8,132 bases of DNA from the NCBI GenBank assembly GCA_030040815.1, contig JASHSZ010000383.1, positions 1 to 8,132 on the forward strand. Reading direction: 5' to 3'. Origin of the DNA: Streptosporangiaceae bacterium (GTDB lineage: Bacteria > Actinomycetota > Actinomycetes > Streptosporangiales > Streptosporangiaceae). The position numbers and the translations under genes were made by a program. This document shows positions 1 through 5,187 of the stretch, piece by piece; within the stretch, counting starts at the first letter, position 1; each line of letters starts with the position of its first letter. The notes beneath the pieces were generated by a model. The model saw nothing but the letters and a program-made list of their open reading frames with translations. It searched no databases and was not told where the DNA came from.

Positions 1-545
1 GTCGGCCAGTGGAGCACCGCGGAACCGTCGAAGTGTCCGCCGATACGCGCGAGCGTCAGCCCCGGCACCGGCTCGGCCTCGTCGTCGAAGTACACGATGC
101 GCTCTGATGGCCGCTGCACCCACTGCCGGTCCGCACGCGGGATCAGTATCCGCGCGTCGAAGGCATCAGCGAACTCCACGTTGGCGGCGTAGAAATGCGG
201 GTGCGACATGCAGATCACGCTGATCCCGCCGAGCTCTGCTATCCGCGCCCTGGCGTCCTCGTCCAGCAGCGAGACGCAGTCCCACAGCACGTTGCCCCGG
301 TCGGTGCAGACCAGCAGAGCGCGCTGCCCGATAGCGAACGCCGGTTCCATGCCGACGCCGAACAGGCCGGGCTCCTCCTCGCGGACCACCACGGCGTGAG
401 CATCGGCCAGCGCGTCCATCGTCGTCCACCGCTGGCCGCCCCACCCGACGTATTGACGCTCATCCGCACAGATGGCGCACGCACTTGGAGGTTCCGGGGT
501 GTCGCGCTGCTGAACCCCGCAGGTAGCGCAGATCCACGCTGGCAC
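1..545 (-). CDS. MBL-fold metallo-hydrolase with N-terminal zinc ribbon (3' end outside window)
   Basis: Reads leftward from a GTG at 545 and is cut by the window edge after 181 codons. The start is chosen because a strong Shine-Dalgarno (GAGGAAGG, within 549-560) precedes it, and the only in-frame upstream codon of note is the stop of the VOC gene. Residues 6-26 hold two CxxC pairs (C6/C9 and C23/C26), a likely structural zinc ribbon, followed by DERQYVGWGGQRWT. The MBL-like core follows: strand ALLVCTDRGNVLWDC (76-90), metal motif SHPHFYA (114-120) and GGHFDGSAVLHW (169-180). Only the HxH half of the usual HxHxDH motif is kept; the Asp and last His positions are Tyr119 and Ala120. This suggests one metal site or a divergent reaction. 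The family is known only as a generic MBL-fold hydrolase and its substrate is unknown. It lies 36 nt after the VOC gene, so it is probably co-transcribed as the last visible gene of the operon. Confidence 0.88.
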   Translation of the reverse strand, partial: MPAWICATCGVQQRDTPEPPSACAICADERQYVGWGGQRWTTMDALADAHAVVVREEEPGLFGVGMEPAFAIGQRALLVCTDRGNVLWDCVSLLDEDARARIAELGGISVICMSHPHFYAANVEFADAFDARILIPRADRQWVQRPSERIVYFDDEAEPVPGLTLARIGGHFDGSAVLHWP

Positions 546-581
546 TAGCCCACCTTCCTCGATCTCGGCCTTGGCGGCCGA

Positions 582-1373
582 TCAGGTACCGAGCTGTACC
601 GATACTCCCAGCCGGCGGGCCAGGACTGCCGCCTTCTCCAGGTCGGCTGGCCCGAACGCGCCATGGTCGCGGGTGAACTGCACGCGCGTGATGCCTTGAC
701 CCGAGTCCGGGCCTTCCTGGCTGTCTGCGGCAGACTGCACCAGCCGCAGCCGCGCGCCGTTCTGCCACAGCAACTCGGCTACCGAGCCTGCCGCCGTGTC
801 CTGCCGGCTGACAACCTCGCCGTCCAGCGCCTGCTGGCACAGCCGCGTCGCGCCATCGATGTCGGCGACGCGCTGCTCGATCATGCTCAGCGAGCACGGC
901 TGGCCGGGCTCGCCGAGCTCGGCGGGCGGATTCGAGGACACCGGCGGTCCGGCCTGCTCGGCGACCTGGACCACCGTGCCGAAGCCATCACTCGGGCGAA
1001 GGAATGCCTCTTTCCACCGGGGATTCTGCAGGCGGACCCCGACAGGCTCGACGCCGAGCGCCGCGATCTTGCGAAGCGTGACCTCGATCGCCGGAACGAT
1101 GAAATTCAGGTGATGGAAACCCGGCCCTCGTCCGGCGAGAAACCGCTCGAGAAAAGCAGCGGCGGCGCCTCCGGTCGGCGTCAGCAGCTCGACCTTGGGG
1201 CCCGCAGAGAATTGCAGCTGGCCCCACCAGAAACCTGGAGAGTGGCCCCCGTACGCCCAGGTACCTCCGACCAATCCGCCGAACAGCTCCCAGCCGTCGG
1301 CCAGCGTGCTGGTGGCCACGGCGACATGGTCGAGCACGGCCACTCGCTGCGCAGCGCCCACGTTGTCCGGCAC
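582..1373 (-). CDS. VOC (glyoxalase/methylmalonyl-CoA epimerase superfamily) protein, two modules
   Basis: Protein of 263 residues starting at GTG 1373, with an excellent Shine-Dalgarno (GAAGGAGGG, 1379-1387) 5 nt upstream. The N-terminal half is a clear VOC module: VAVLDHVAVAT (11-21, metal His16), GQLQFSAGPKVELLTP (51-66, acidic Glu62), GPGFHHLNFIVPAIEVTL (83-100, His87/His88) and FGTVVQVAE (131-139). It resembles methylmalonyl-CoA epimerase-like proteins, in which the last strand normally supplies a Glu ligand; here Gln136 sits at that place. The C-terminal half (about 160-263) looks like a second, degenerate module (CSLSMIEQRVADIDGATRL, then ARLRLVQS, then ITRVQFTRD) without an obvious metal set. 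VOC proteins do isomerisation, ring-cleaving dioxygenation or glutathione/mycothiol conjugation at a metal centre, and which applies here is open. It sits between the alpha/beta hydrolase (81 nt gap) and the MBL hydrolase (36 nt gap) on the same strand, consistent with a small catabolic or detoxification operon. Confidence 0.88.
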   Translation of the reverse strand: MPDNVGAAQRVAVLDHVAVATSTLADGWELFGGLVGGTWAYGGHSPGFWWGQLQFSAGPKVELLTPTGGAAAAFLERFLAGRGPGFHHLNFIVPAIEVTLRKIAALGVEPVGVRLQNPRWKEAFLRPSDGFGTVVQVAEQAGPPVSSNPPAELGEPGQPCSLSMIEQRVADIDGATRLCQQALDGEVVSRQDTAAGSVAELLWQNGARLRLVQSAADSQEGPDSGQGITRVQFTRDHGAFGPADLEKAAVLARRLGVSVQLGT

Positions 1374-1412
1374 CGAGACCCTCCTTCACGACGAGCGCCC
1401 CAGCCGCGGCGG

Positions 1413-1437
1413 CGCTGCACCCAGGTCCGGTGCAGCG
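1413..1437. repeat. 9-bp inverted repeat in the hydrolase-VOC intercistronic gap
   Basis: CGCTGCACC (1413-1421) and GGTGCAGCG (1429-1437) are perfect complements around a 7-nt loop. The hairpin fills part of the 81-nt gap between the hydrolase stop and the VOC ribosome binding site. No T-tract follows it on either strand, so it may be an attenuator or an mRNA processing/stability element, or it may be chance in GC-rich DNA. Confidence 0.45.
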
Positions 1438-1454
1438 TACCGGGAGCGACGTCA

Positions 1455-2492
1455 TCAGCTCGGGCCGGCGCTCGCTCCGCCCTGGAGTAGTTCCGCGGCC
1501 GCCGGCAACCGGGACCGAGAGCTGTCGATCAGCAGCGGAGCACCCAGCTCGGTCCCGAGGGCGCCGGGGCTCTGGTCCTCAGCGGGTTCGAGCGCATGGC
1601 GGAGCACTGTCACGAAGGCGTCGGGCCGGTCGACCTGCAGATAGTGATTCGCATCGGGGATGAAGTACAGGCGGTTGCGGCCGGGCCTGAACATCAGGTA
1701 CTCGTTCCACACATAGCTGGCAACCCGTGGCGGGGAGACCGTGTCATAGAGACCCCAGATCAGGGTCACGGGGAACGAAGCCTCGGCAAGCGCCGTCAGC
1801 CACGCCTCCTCGTTCTGGGATCGCTCGACCAGATACTGGATTGTCTCGTGCAGAACCCCGGTGCCGTTGTCGTGACCGAAGGTGGCCGCAAGCGCGTCGA
1901 CCTCGGGATCGCCGGCTGTGCGCGGCGGAGTGAACGTACTCGCGCCCATGCCTTCTGCCAGGCGTTCGGGGGTCAGCGTGGTCGCGACCTTGTCCCACGA
2001 GGCGCCGTCCAGTATCTGTCGCTGTGCCTGGGTGAGGTTCGACAGCGGCAGGAAGATATTGCCATTGCAGAGGACGAGGTGCTCGATTCGCATCGCGGAG
2101 CGGCCCTGCGCGCTGCGGGCAGCACAGAGAAGAGCCACGCTGTCACCGCGATCGTGCGCGACGACAACGCCAGCATCGGCCCGGATCACCTCCGACAGGT
2201 AGAACTCGACAAGCTCCGCGTCTCGGGTGAGGCTGTAGCCCCACCCAGGAGGCTTGTCCGAGAACCCGTAGCCGGGGAAGTCCAGTGCGCAGACACGGAA
2301 TCTCGCGCTCAGCTGGTTGGCAACCTCAACCCAGTCGATGCTGCTGGTGGGCCAGCCGTGGATGAGCAGCAGCACCGGAGCGTCGGAGTCGCCAAGCTCA
2401 ATGTGGAATACCTGCACCGAAGCGGCGTCCTCCTGCGCAGGCTGCCAGGAGAAATAGCCACCGCGACTGCGCCAGTCATCGGCTCGTGCCAT
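1455..2492 (-). CDS. Alpha/beta hydrolase, epoxide hydrolase/haloacid dehalogenase type (Asp nucleophile)
   Basis: 345-residue protein from ATG 2492. The open frame continues upstream to a TTG at 2618, but that stretch is Arg/Pro/Gly-rich and not family-like, so the shorter start (MARADDWRSRGGYFSW) is preferred; its Shine-Dalgarno is weak. The fold is clear: VQVFHIELG strand, oxyanion loop HGWPTSSIDW (45-54), DFPGYGFSDKP (71-81), nucleophile elbow VVVAHDRGDSVALL with Asp114, catalytic acid Asp250 in LIWGLYDTVSPP, and His283 in IPDANHYLQVDRP. An Asp nucleophile with HGWP is the signature of epoxide hydrolases and haloalkane/fluoroacetate dehalogenases. The residue after the nucleophile is Arg (HDRG), as in fluoroacetate dehalogenases, not the halide-binding Trp of haloalkane dehalogenases. 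A tail of about 40 residues after 305 (Pro/Ser/Ala-rich) goes beyond the usual family end. It is probably cytoplasmic and the first gene of the operon with the VOC and MBL genes. The substrate is not determinable from sequence. Confidence 0.88.
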   Translation of the reverse strand: MARADDWRSRGGYFSWQPAQEDAASVQVFHIELGDSDAPVLLLIHGWPTSSIDWVEVANQLSARFRVCALDFPGYGFSDKPPGWGYSLTRDAELVEFYLSEVIRADAGVVVAHDRGDSVALLCAARSAQGRSAMRIEHLVLCNGNIFLPLSNLTQAQRQILDGASWDKVATTLTPERLAEGMGASTFTPPRTAGDPEVDALAATFGHDNGTGVLHETIQYLVERSQNEEAWLTALAEASFPVTLIWGLYDTVSPPRVASYVWNEYLMFRPGRNRLYFIPDANHYLQVDRPDAFVTVLRHALEPAEDQSPGALGTELGAPLLIDSSRSRLPAAAELLQGGASAGPS

Positions 2493-2695
2493 GTGCAGGG
2501 CATACCCACCTGGTTGCCCGGCCCATGCGACCGCGCCGCGATCACGTGGCGCCCGCGGCGAGCCGGGTACAGGGCGCTCTGGCTGACTGCTTCGCCCCAA
2601 CCTTCCGCCCAGCCACAACCCCGCCTCGATGACGACACCGCGTCAGGCCGGGCATACATGTCTGAGCTCCTGCCACGGGACGGCTGGCTGGCCGG

Positions 2696-2726
2696 CTAAC
2701 TCAGCGGCGTACACTGATCTAGTTAG
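2696..2726. promoter_or_regulatory. Candidate promoter/operator upstream of the F420-type oxidoreductase
   Basis: In the divergent gap before the oxidoreductase, CTAACT (2696-2701) and AGTTAG (2721-2726) form an inverted repeat. It spans a TACACT box (2710-2715) that matches the actinobacterial -10 pattern TANNNT. No convincing -35 is seen. Inverted repeats laid over a -10 are typical of dimeric repressor sites such as TetR-type, but arms this short can arise by chance. Confidence 0.3.
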
Positions 2727-2759
2727 AGAGCATCGATCACAGAACATCAGGAGAGTCCG

Positions 2760-3236
2760 ATGTCCGAGAGTCCTTCTACCCGATACGTCATGCCGACGAC
2801 GCCCATGGGCCGCCGGATGGGCCGCCTGTCGAACGAACTCGTGGCCGCGCTGACCCGGCATGGAGTCAGCGTCCGCGGCAGCCGAGTGCTGTCGGTAAAG
2901 GGCCGGACGAGTGGCGAGTGGCGCAGCACCCCGGTGAACCCGCTCACTTACGAGGGCAAGACGTACCTGGTCTCGCCGCGCGGCCAGACGCAGTGGGTGC
3001 GGAACATGCGCGCCGCAGGAGGCGGCGAGCTGCGCGTCGGCCGGCGGGTGGAACCGTTCACCGCGACCGAACTGCCCGACGAGCAGAAGCCGCCGCTGCT
3101 GCGCGACTACCTGCGGCGCTGGAAGTTCGAGGTTGGGATGTTCTTCCAGGGTGTCGGGCCGGACGCGCCGGACTCCAAGCTGCTGCAGATCGCTCCTGGC
3201 TACCCGGTGTTCCAGATCACGACGCACCCGCAGTGA
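2760..3236 (+). CDS. Nitroreductase-family deazaflavin (F420)-dependent oxidoreductase (DUF385/Ddn-like)
   Basis: 158 residues from ATG 2760, preceded by AGGAGA (2749-2754) at good spacing. After a basic N-terminus (GRRMGRLSNELVAALTRHG, 17-35), the family core is visible: SRVLSVKGRTSGEWRSTPV (41-59), the cofactor-contacting pattern GxxTG..R..PV of Ddn-type proteins with Ser51 in place of Thr. This is followed by LTYEGKTYLVSPRGQTQWVRNMRAAG (62-87), the usual W..N.RA segment, and a short strand GELRVGRRVEPF. These split-beta-barrel enzymes use reduced F420 to reduce nitro compounds, quinones or other acceptors, and are a hallmark of actinobacteria. Length is normal for the family. The gene is divergent from the hydrolase operon, and a strong inverted repeat lies 24 nt after its stop. 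The physiological substrate is unknown. Confidence 0.92.
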   Translation: MSESPSTRYVMPTTPMGRRMGRLSNELVAALTRHGVSVRGSRVLSVKGRTSGEWRSTPVNPLTYEGKTYLVSPRGQTQWVRNMRAAGGGELRVGRRVEPFTATELPDEQKPPLLRDYLRRWKFEVGMFFQGVGPDAPDSKLLQIAPGYPVFQITTHPQ

Positions 3237-3259
3237 GCAGCCTTCCCGCAGCCGACAGA

Positions 3260-3314
3260 CTTGATGGGTGTGAGCTTGCTATGCACCAGCGATAGCAAGC
3301 TCACACCCATCAAG
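3260..3314. repeat. Perfect 23-bp inverted repeat, candidate bidirectional terminator
   Basis: The arms 3260-3282 and 3292-3314 are exactly complementary over 23 bp with a 9-nt loop (GCACCAGCG). The left arm begins CTTGATGGGTG and the right arm ends CACCCATCAAG. The element lies between the ends of two convergent genes, 24 nt after the oxidoreductase stop and about 85 nt after the 2H-phosphoesterase stop, which fits a terminator serving both. There is no T-tract on either side, as is common for GC-rich actinobacterial terminators. Such length and perfection also fit a dispersed palindromic repeat. Because of the symmetry, both strands can encode a similar short peptide (MGVSLL, then SKLTPIK); I regard these as artefacts. 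Confidence 0.8.
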
Positions 3315-3379
3315 CCACGGTGCGCGCTGTCTGGTACCCCGCCTCGCTGGGAAGCCGAACAGCCGACGGCCCGGCTGGC

Positions 3380-3394
3380 GGCGTTGCGAACGCC
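3380..3394. terminator. Small hairpin after the 2H-phosphoesterase stop
   Basis: GGCGTT (3380-3385) and AACGCC (3389-3394) form a 6-bp stem with a 3-nt loop, 4 nt beyond the stop of the minus-strand 2H-phosphoesterase gene. It could contribute to termination together with the larger palindrome further on. No T-tract is present, so the evidence is weak. Confidence 0.25.
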
Positions 3395-3398
3395 TCCG

Positions 3399-3926
3399 CT
3401 ATCCCAGCGGAAAGAAAGCAAGCGCTTCCCAGCGCCCACCAGGCGACGACTCGGCCATCATGGTCACCGCCGATGCCCGTGCGCTTACCGGTAGCGCCGG
3501 AGTGATCTCCAGTTCGGCGCGGCGCAACTCGTCGACCGGGCGCTCGAGGCCGATCGTCAGGTGCGGCACGACGTCATCGAACTGACCGCCGAACGGCGGG
3601 AAGTCAGGAAACGCCGCGAAGACGCGCTCAGTCAGGTCCCGGAAGGGCGCCGGATCTTCCGGTCCCAGCCACAGCACGGTCGTCCCGAACCAGCCGGTCC
3701 GGTCAAGCCTGAAGTCGAACGGCTTGACCGCGGCAAACACGCGCAGCAGCCGATCACGTTCGACCGCGCCGACCCGGCCTGCCGGCAGGAATGGCGCCAG
3801 GATCGTGATGTGCGCCGGCACGCCAAGGCTCGAGTTGCCGTCGAGTTGAGCCCGGTAACGCCCCACGGCTGGCTCCGCGGCCGGAACCTCGACAATCAGA
3901 GCGCTCTTGCTGCCGTACGCCACCAT
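3399..3926 (-). CDS. 2'-5' RNA ligase family protein (2H phosphoesterase superfamily)
   Basis: 175 residues from ATG 3926. The two HxT signatures that define the 2H superfamily are both present: PAHITILAPF (His39, Thr41) and PHLTIGL (His122, Thr124), 83 residues apart, as expected for the two-lobed fold. Between them lie the strand pairs FDFRLDRTGWFGTTVLWLGPED and the helix FRDLTERVFAAFP. Superfamily members cleave or ligate 2'-5' or cyclic phosphodiester bonds in RNA or nucleotides; the true substrate of this bacterial branch is mostly unknown. The closing FPLG is usual for the group. No Shine-Dalgarno is visible. Instead a TACACT box ends 6 nt before the ATG, so translation may be leaderless. 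No in-frame ATG or GTG is available further upstream before a stop. It converges on the oxidoreductase gene. Confidence 0.9.
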   Translation of the reverse strand: MVAYGSKSALIVEVPAAEPAVGRYRAQLDGNSSLGVPAHITILAPFLPAGRVGAVERDRLLRVFAAVKPFDFRLDRTGWFGTTVLWLGPEDPAPFRDLTERVFAAFPDFPPFGGQFDDVVPHLTIGLERPVDELRRAELEITPALPVSARASAVTMMAESSPGGRWEALAFFPLG

Positions 3927-3932
3927 CGGGCG

Positions 3933-3938
3933 AGTGTA
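3933..3938 (-). promoter_or_regulatory. -10-like box suggesting a leaderless transcript
   Basis: On the minus strand TACACT is followed by six bases (CGCCCG) and then the ATG of the 2H-phosphoesterase gene. A TANNNT box at this distance would place transcription start at or next to the ATG, and there is no Shine-Dalgarno. The -35 region is not recognisable. This is an inference from spacing alone. Confidence 0.35.
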
Positions 3939-4323
3939 TCGGCGAGGCGCCGCCGCGAACTGCGACTCGGCGGGGGTCGTGGCGAACCACCCGATAACGT
4001 CGCAGACGCGGAGCTTCGCATACCGCTTGAGCCGCAGTCGCAGCTATCGTGACGGCTCGACCTGCGCGCCTATCGCGAGCCATGTGCACCGACGAGGTGA
4101 CGGCGAAACCTGGCGAGCTGCAGCCATCCCGGAGGCGGCGTCAGCCACCGCCATACCGTAGCTGCGCACCACCGGCGCAGCGACCTCGAAAGACGCTTCC
4201 GCCCAGCTAGCAGGCCGTCCCGCCAGAGGAAACCCGGCCAGCACGGCTGACCTAGCCGCAAGCGACGCAGTCAGGCGGCTGTGCTACCACATTCTGAAAC
4301 TCTAAGAAAGTTCCGGAAGCGGC
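3939..4323. other. Region without a convincing gene
   Basis: No open frame here has a family signature together with a plausible start. A 66-codon minus-strand frame (4044-4244) contains a moderately protein-like stretch (EVAAPVVRSYGMAVADAASG) and could be a gene relic, but it has no recognisable domain. The right end, from about 4270, becomes AT-richer than the surroundings (ACATTCTGAAACTCTAAG), which is more like a regulatory region than coding DNA. Confidence 0.5.
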
Positions 4324-4368
4324 TTGCAAAGTGCAACATGCGTTACAACAATCGGTAGTTGCACAACT
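4324..4368. promoter_or_regulatory. Cluster of TTGCA/GTTGCACAAC-type inverted repeats, candidate operator
   Basis: Three short dyads sit within 45 bp in an AT-richer patch: TTGCA-AAG-TGCAA (4324-4336), GTT-AC-AAC (4342-4349) and AGTTG-CA-CAACT (4357-4368). The half-sites are related (GTTGCA/TGCAAC), which suggests repeated binding by one dimeric helix-turn-helix regulator. No regulator gene lies in the window. The nearest downstream reading frame is the orphan ORF at 4445, 76 nt away. Confidence 0.35.
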
Positions 4369-4444
4369 GCGTGGCGTACGTATCTGGGTTGGCATGCCAG
4401 CGCCACCAGGGAGACAGTGTGCGGACCGGCGATTGGGGGGACCT

Positions 4445-4753
4445 GTGCGGAGACGACGGCCACTGATGTACTGCCCACTGAGCGAATCTCGATCGCTGTA
4501 TCGCCCCAGGCACGCCGCGCCGTCACTGCTGCTGCGGCTGGCACGCCAGATGAGCCTGGCGCTGGTATGGGTGCATCAGCTCGTCGGCTACTACCCGCCG
4601 CCCCGCCACCGGCGCCAGTCGGTCATGGTCCGGATGCAACGGCGGTGGCTCAGCACCACCGCGGTCGCCGCGCCGCGCGGACTCAGCCCGTACCCGGTCT
4701 TCGTGGCGGGTCAGGTCCGGGTTGACCGAGGCGTGCTGCACGCGAGGGCGTGA
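4445..4753 (+). CDS. Hypothetical small basic protein
   Basis: A 102-codon frame from GTG 4445, preceded at 4 nt by a G-run (GGGGGG, 4435-4440) that could act as a Shine-Dalgarno. ATG 4466 is an alternative without a visible ribosome binding site, and the frame stays open upstream to an ATG at 4331. Third positions in this frame are mostly G or C, more so than in the other frames I compared, which is the main reason to list it. The product is Arg-rich with a middle hydrophobic patch (SLLLRLARQMSLALVWVHQLVGYY), perhaps an amphipathic or membrane-associated helix. I recognise no family. Its first codons use rarer triplets (TCT, CGA, TAT). It converges on the decayed methyltransferase, with only 57 nt between them. 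It may be a real accessory gene, a remnant, or spurious. Confidence 0.35.
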   Translation: MRRRRPLMYCPLSESRSLYRPRHAAPSLLLRLARQMSLALVWVHQLVGYYPPPRHRRQSVMVRMQRRWLSTTAVAAPRGLSPYPVFVAGQVRVDRGVLHARA

Positions 4754-4810
4754 CGGCGGCGGCCTTCGCCACGGTCAGATCGAGGGAACGGGCTCACTCC
4801 CGCTCGCGGT

Positions 4811-5184
4811 CTAAGGCCACCGGACGTGGCTGGCCACCAGGAAGACCGGGAAGCTCGCGGCGTCGGGCCTGCGGCGTCGAAGCCGACCGGCTCAGCGGGC
4901 TGCCAGCGGGTAACGTCAGCGACCACGTACCTGATAGCGAGACGCCGCTCGCTTTCCGCCGTCCGCGCCTTCGCGAAGCGCAGCCGAAACGTCGATCCCG
5001 GTGACGCGGGCGCCATTGCTGGCCAGTTCGCGCGTCAGCCGACCGTGTCCGCACGCGATGTCCAGCACGCGCTGGCCGACCACCAGGCCAAGAGTGGCCA
5101 GCGGCGCCTGGACACCGGGTCATCGGCGGAGCCGTGCTCGGTGGCGCAGCTGTCGGCGACCTGGTCGTACCGCGCAGTGTCCAC
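4811..5184 (-). pseudogene. Decayed class I SAM-dependent methyltransferase
   Basis: Pieces of one methyltransferase lie in order on the minus strand but in shifting frames. From GTG 5184: DTARYDQVADSCATEHGSADDPV. Near 5110-5116 the frame shifts, giving QAPLATLGLVVGQ, then motif I VLDIACGHGRLTRELA and GARVTGIDVSAAL (SAM-binding Rossmann fold). Near 4971-4980 it shifts again, giving KARTAESERRLAIRYVVADVTRWQP, then EPVGFDAA (acidic loop and start of motif IV). About a dozen codons later another frame reads ASFPVFLVASHVRWP and stops at 4811-4813, like the C-terminal strand of such enzymes. The whole is about 125 codons, against the usual 200-270, so the substrate-binding middle is missing. The GTG frame itself ends at 5035. 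The first codon is 3 nt after the stop of the DUF1453-like gene, so the intact ancestor was probably translationally coupled to it. Its methyl acceptor is unknown. Confidence 0.75.
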
Positions 5185-5187
5185 GTG

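Noticed and set aside
663..1490. 275-codon plus-strand frame opposite the VOC gene
   Set aside because: The VOC motifs and strong Shine-Dalgarno are on the minus strand; this frame has no domain signature.
2493..2618. N-terminal extension of the alpha/beta hydrolase to a TTG start
   Set aside because: The added residues are Arg/Pro/Gly-rich and unlike the family N-terminus; the ATG at 2492 gives a normal start.
1596..2699. Long plus-strand open frame (367 codons) opposite the alpha/beta hydrolase
   Set aside because: It is antisense to a gene with a full catalytic triad and family motifs; long antisense frames are expected in GC-rich DNA.
2643..3227. 194-codon minus-strand frame opposite the F420-type oxidoreductase
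   Set aside because: Shadow of a well-supported plus-strand gene; no motif and no start signal.
3200..3494. Short frames on both strands encoding similar peptides (MGVSLL, then SKLTPIK)
   Set aside because: The similarity is a direct result of the 23-bp palindrome being read on both strands; there is no ribosome binding site or domain.
4044..4244. 66-codon minus-strand frame with a protein-like stretch (EVAAPVVRSYGMAVADAASG)
   Set aside because: No recognisable family, no clear start signal and no intact continuation. It could be a relic but cannot be supported from sequence alone.
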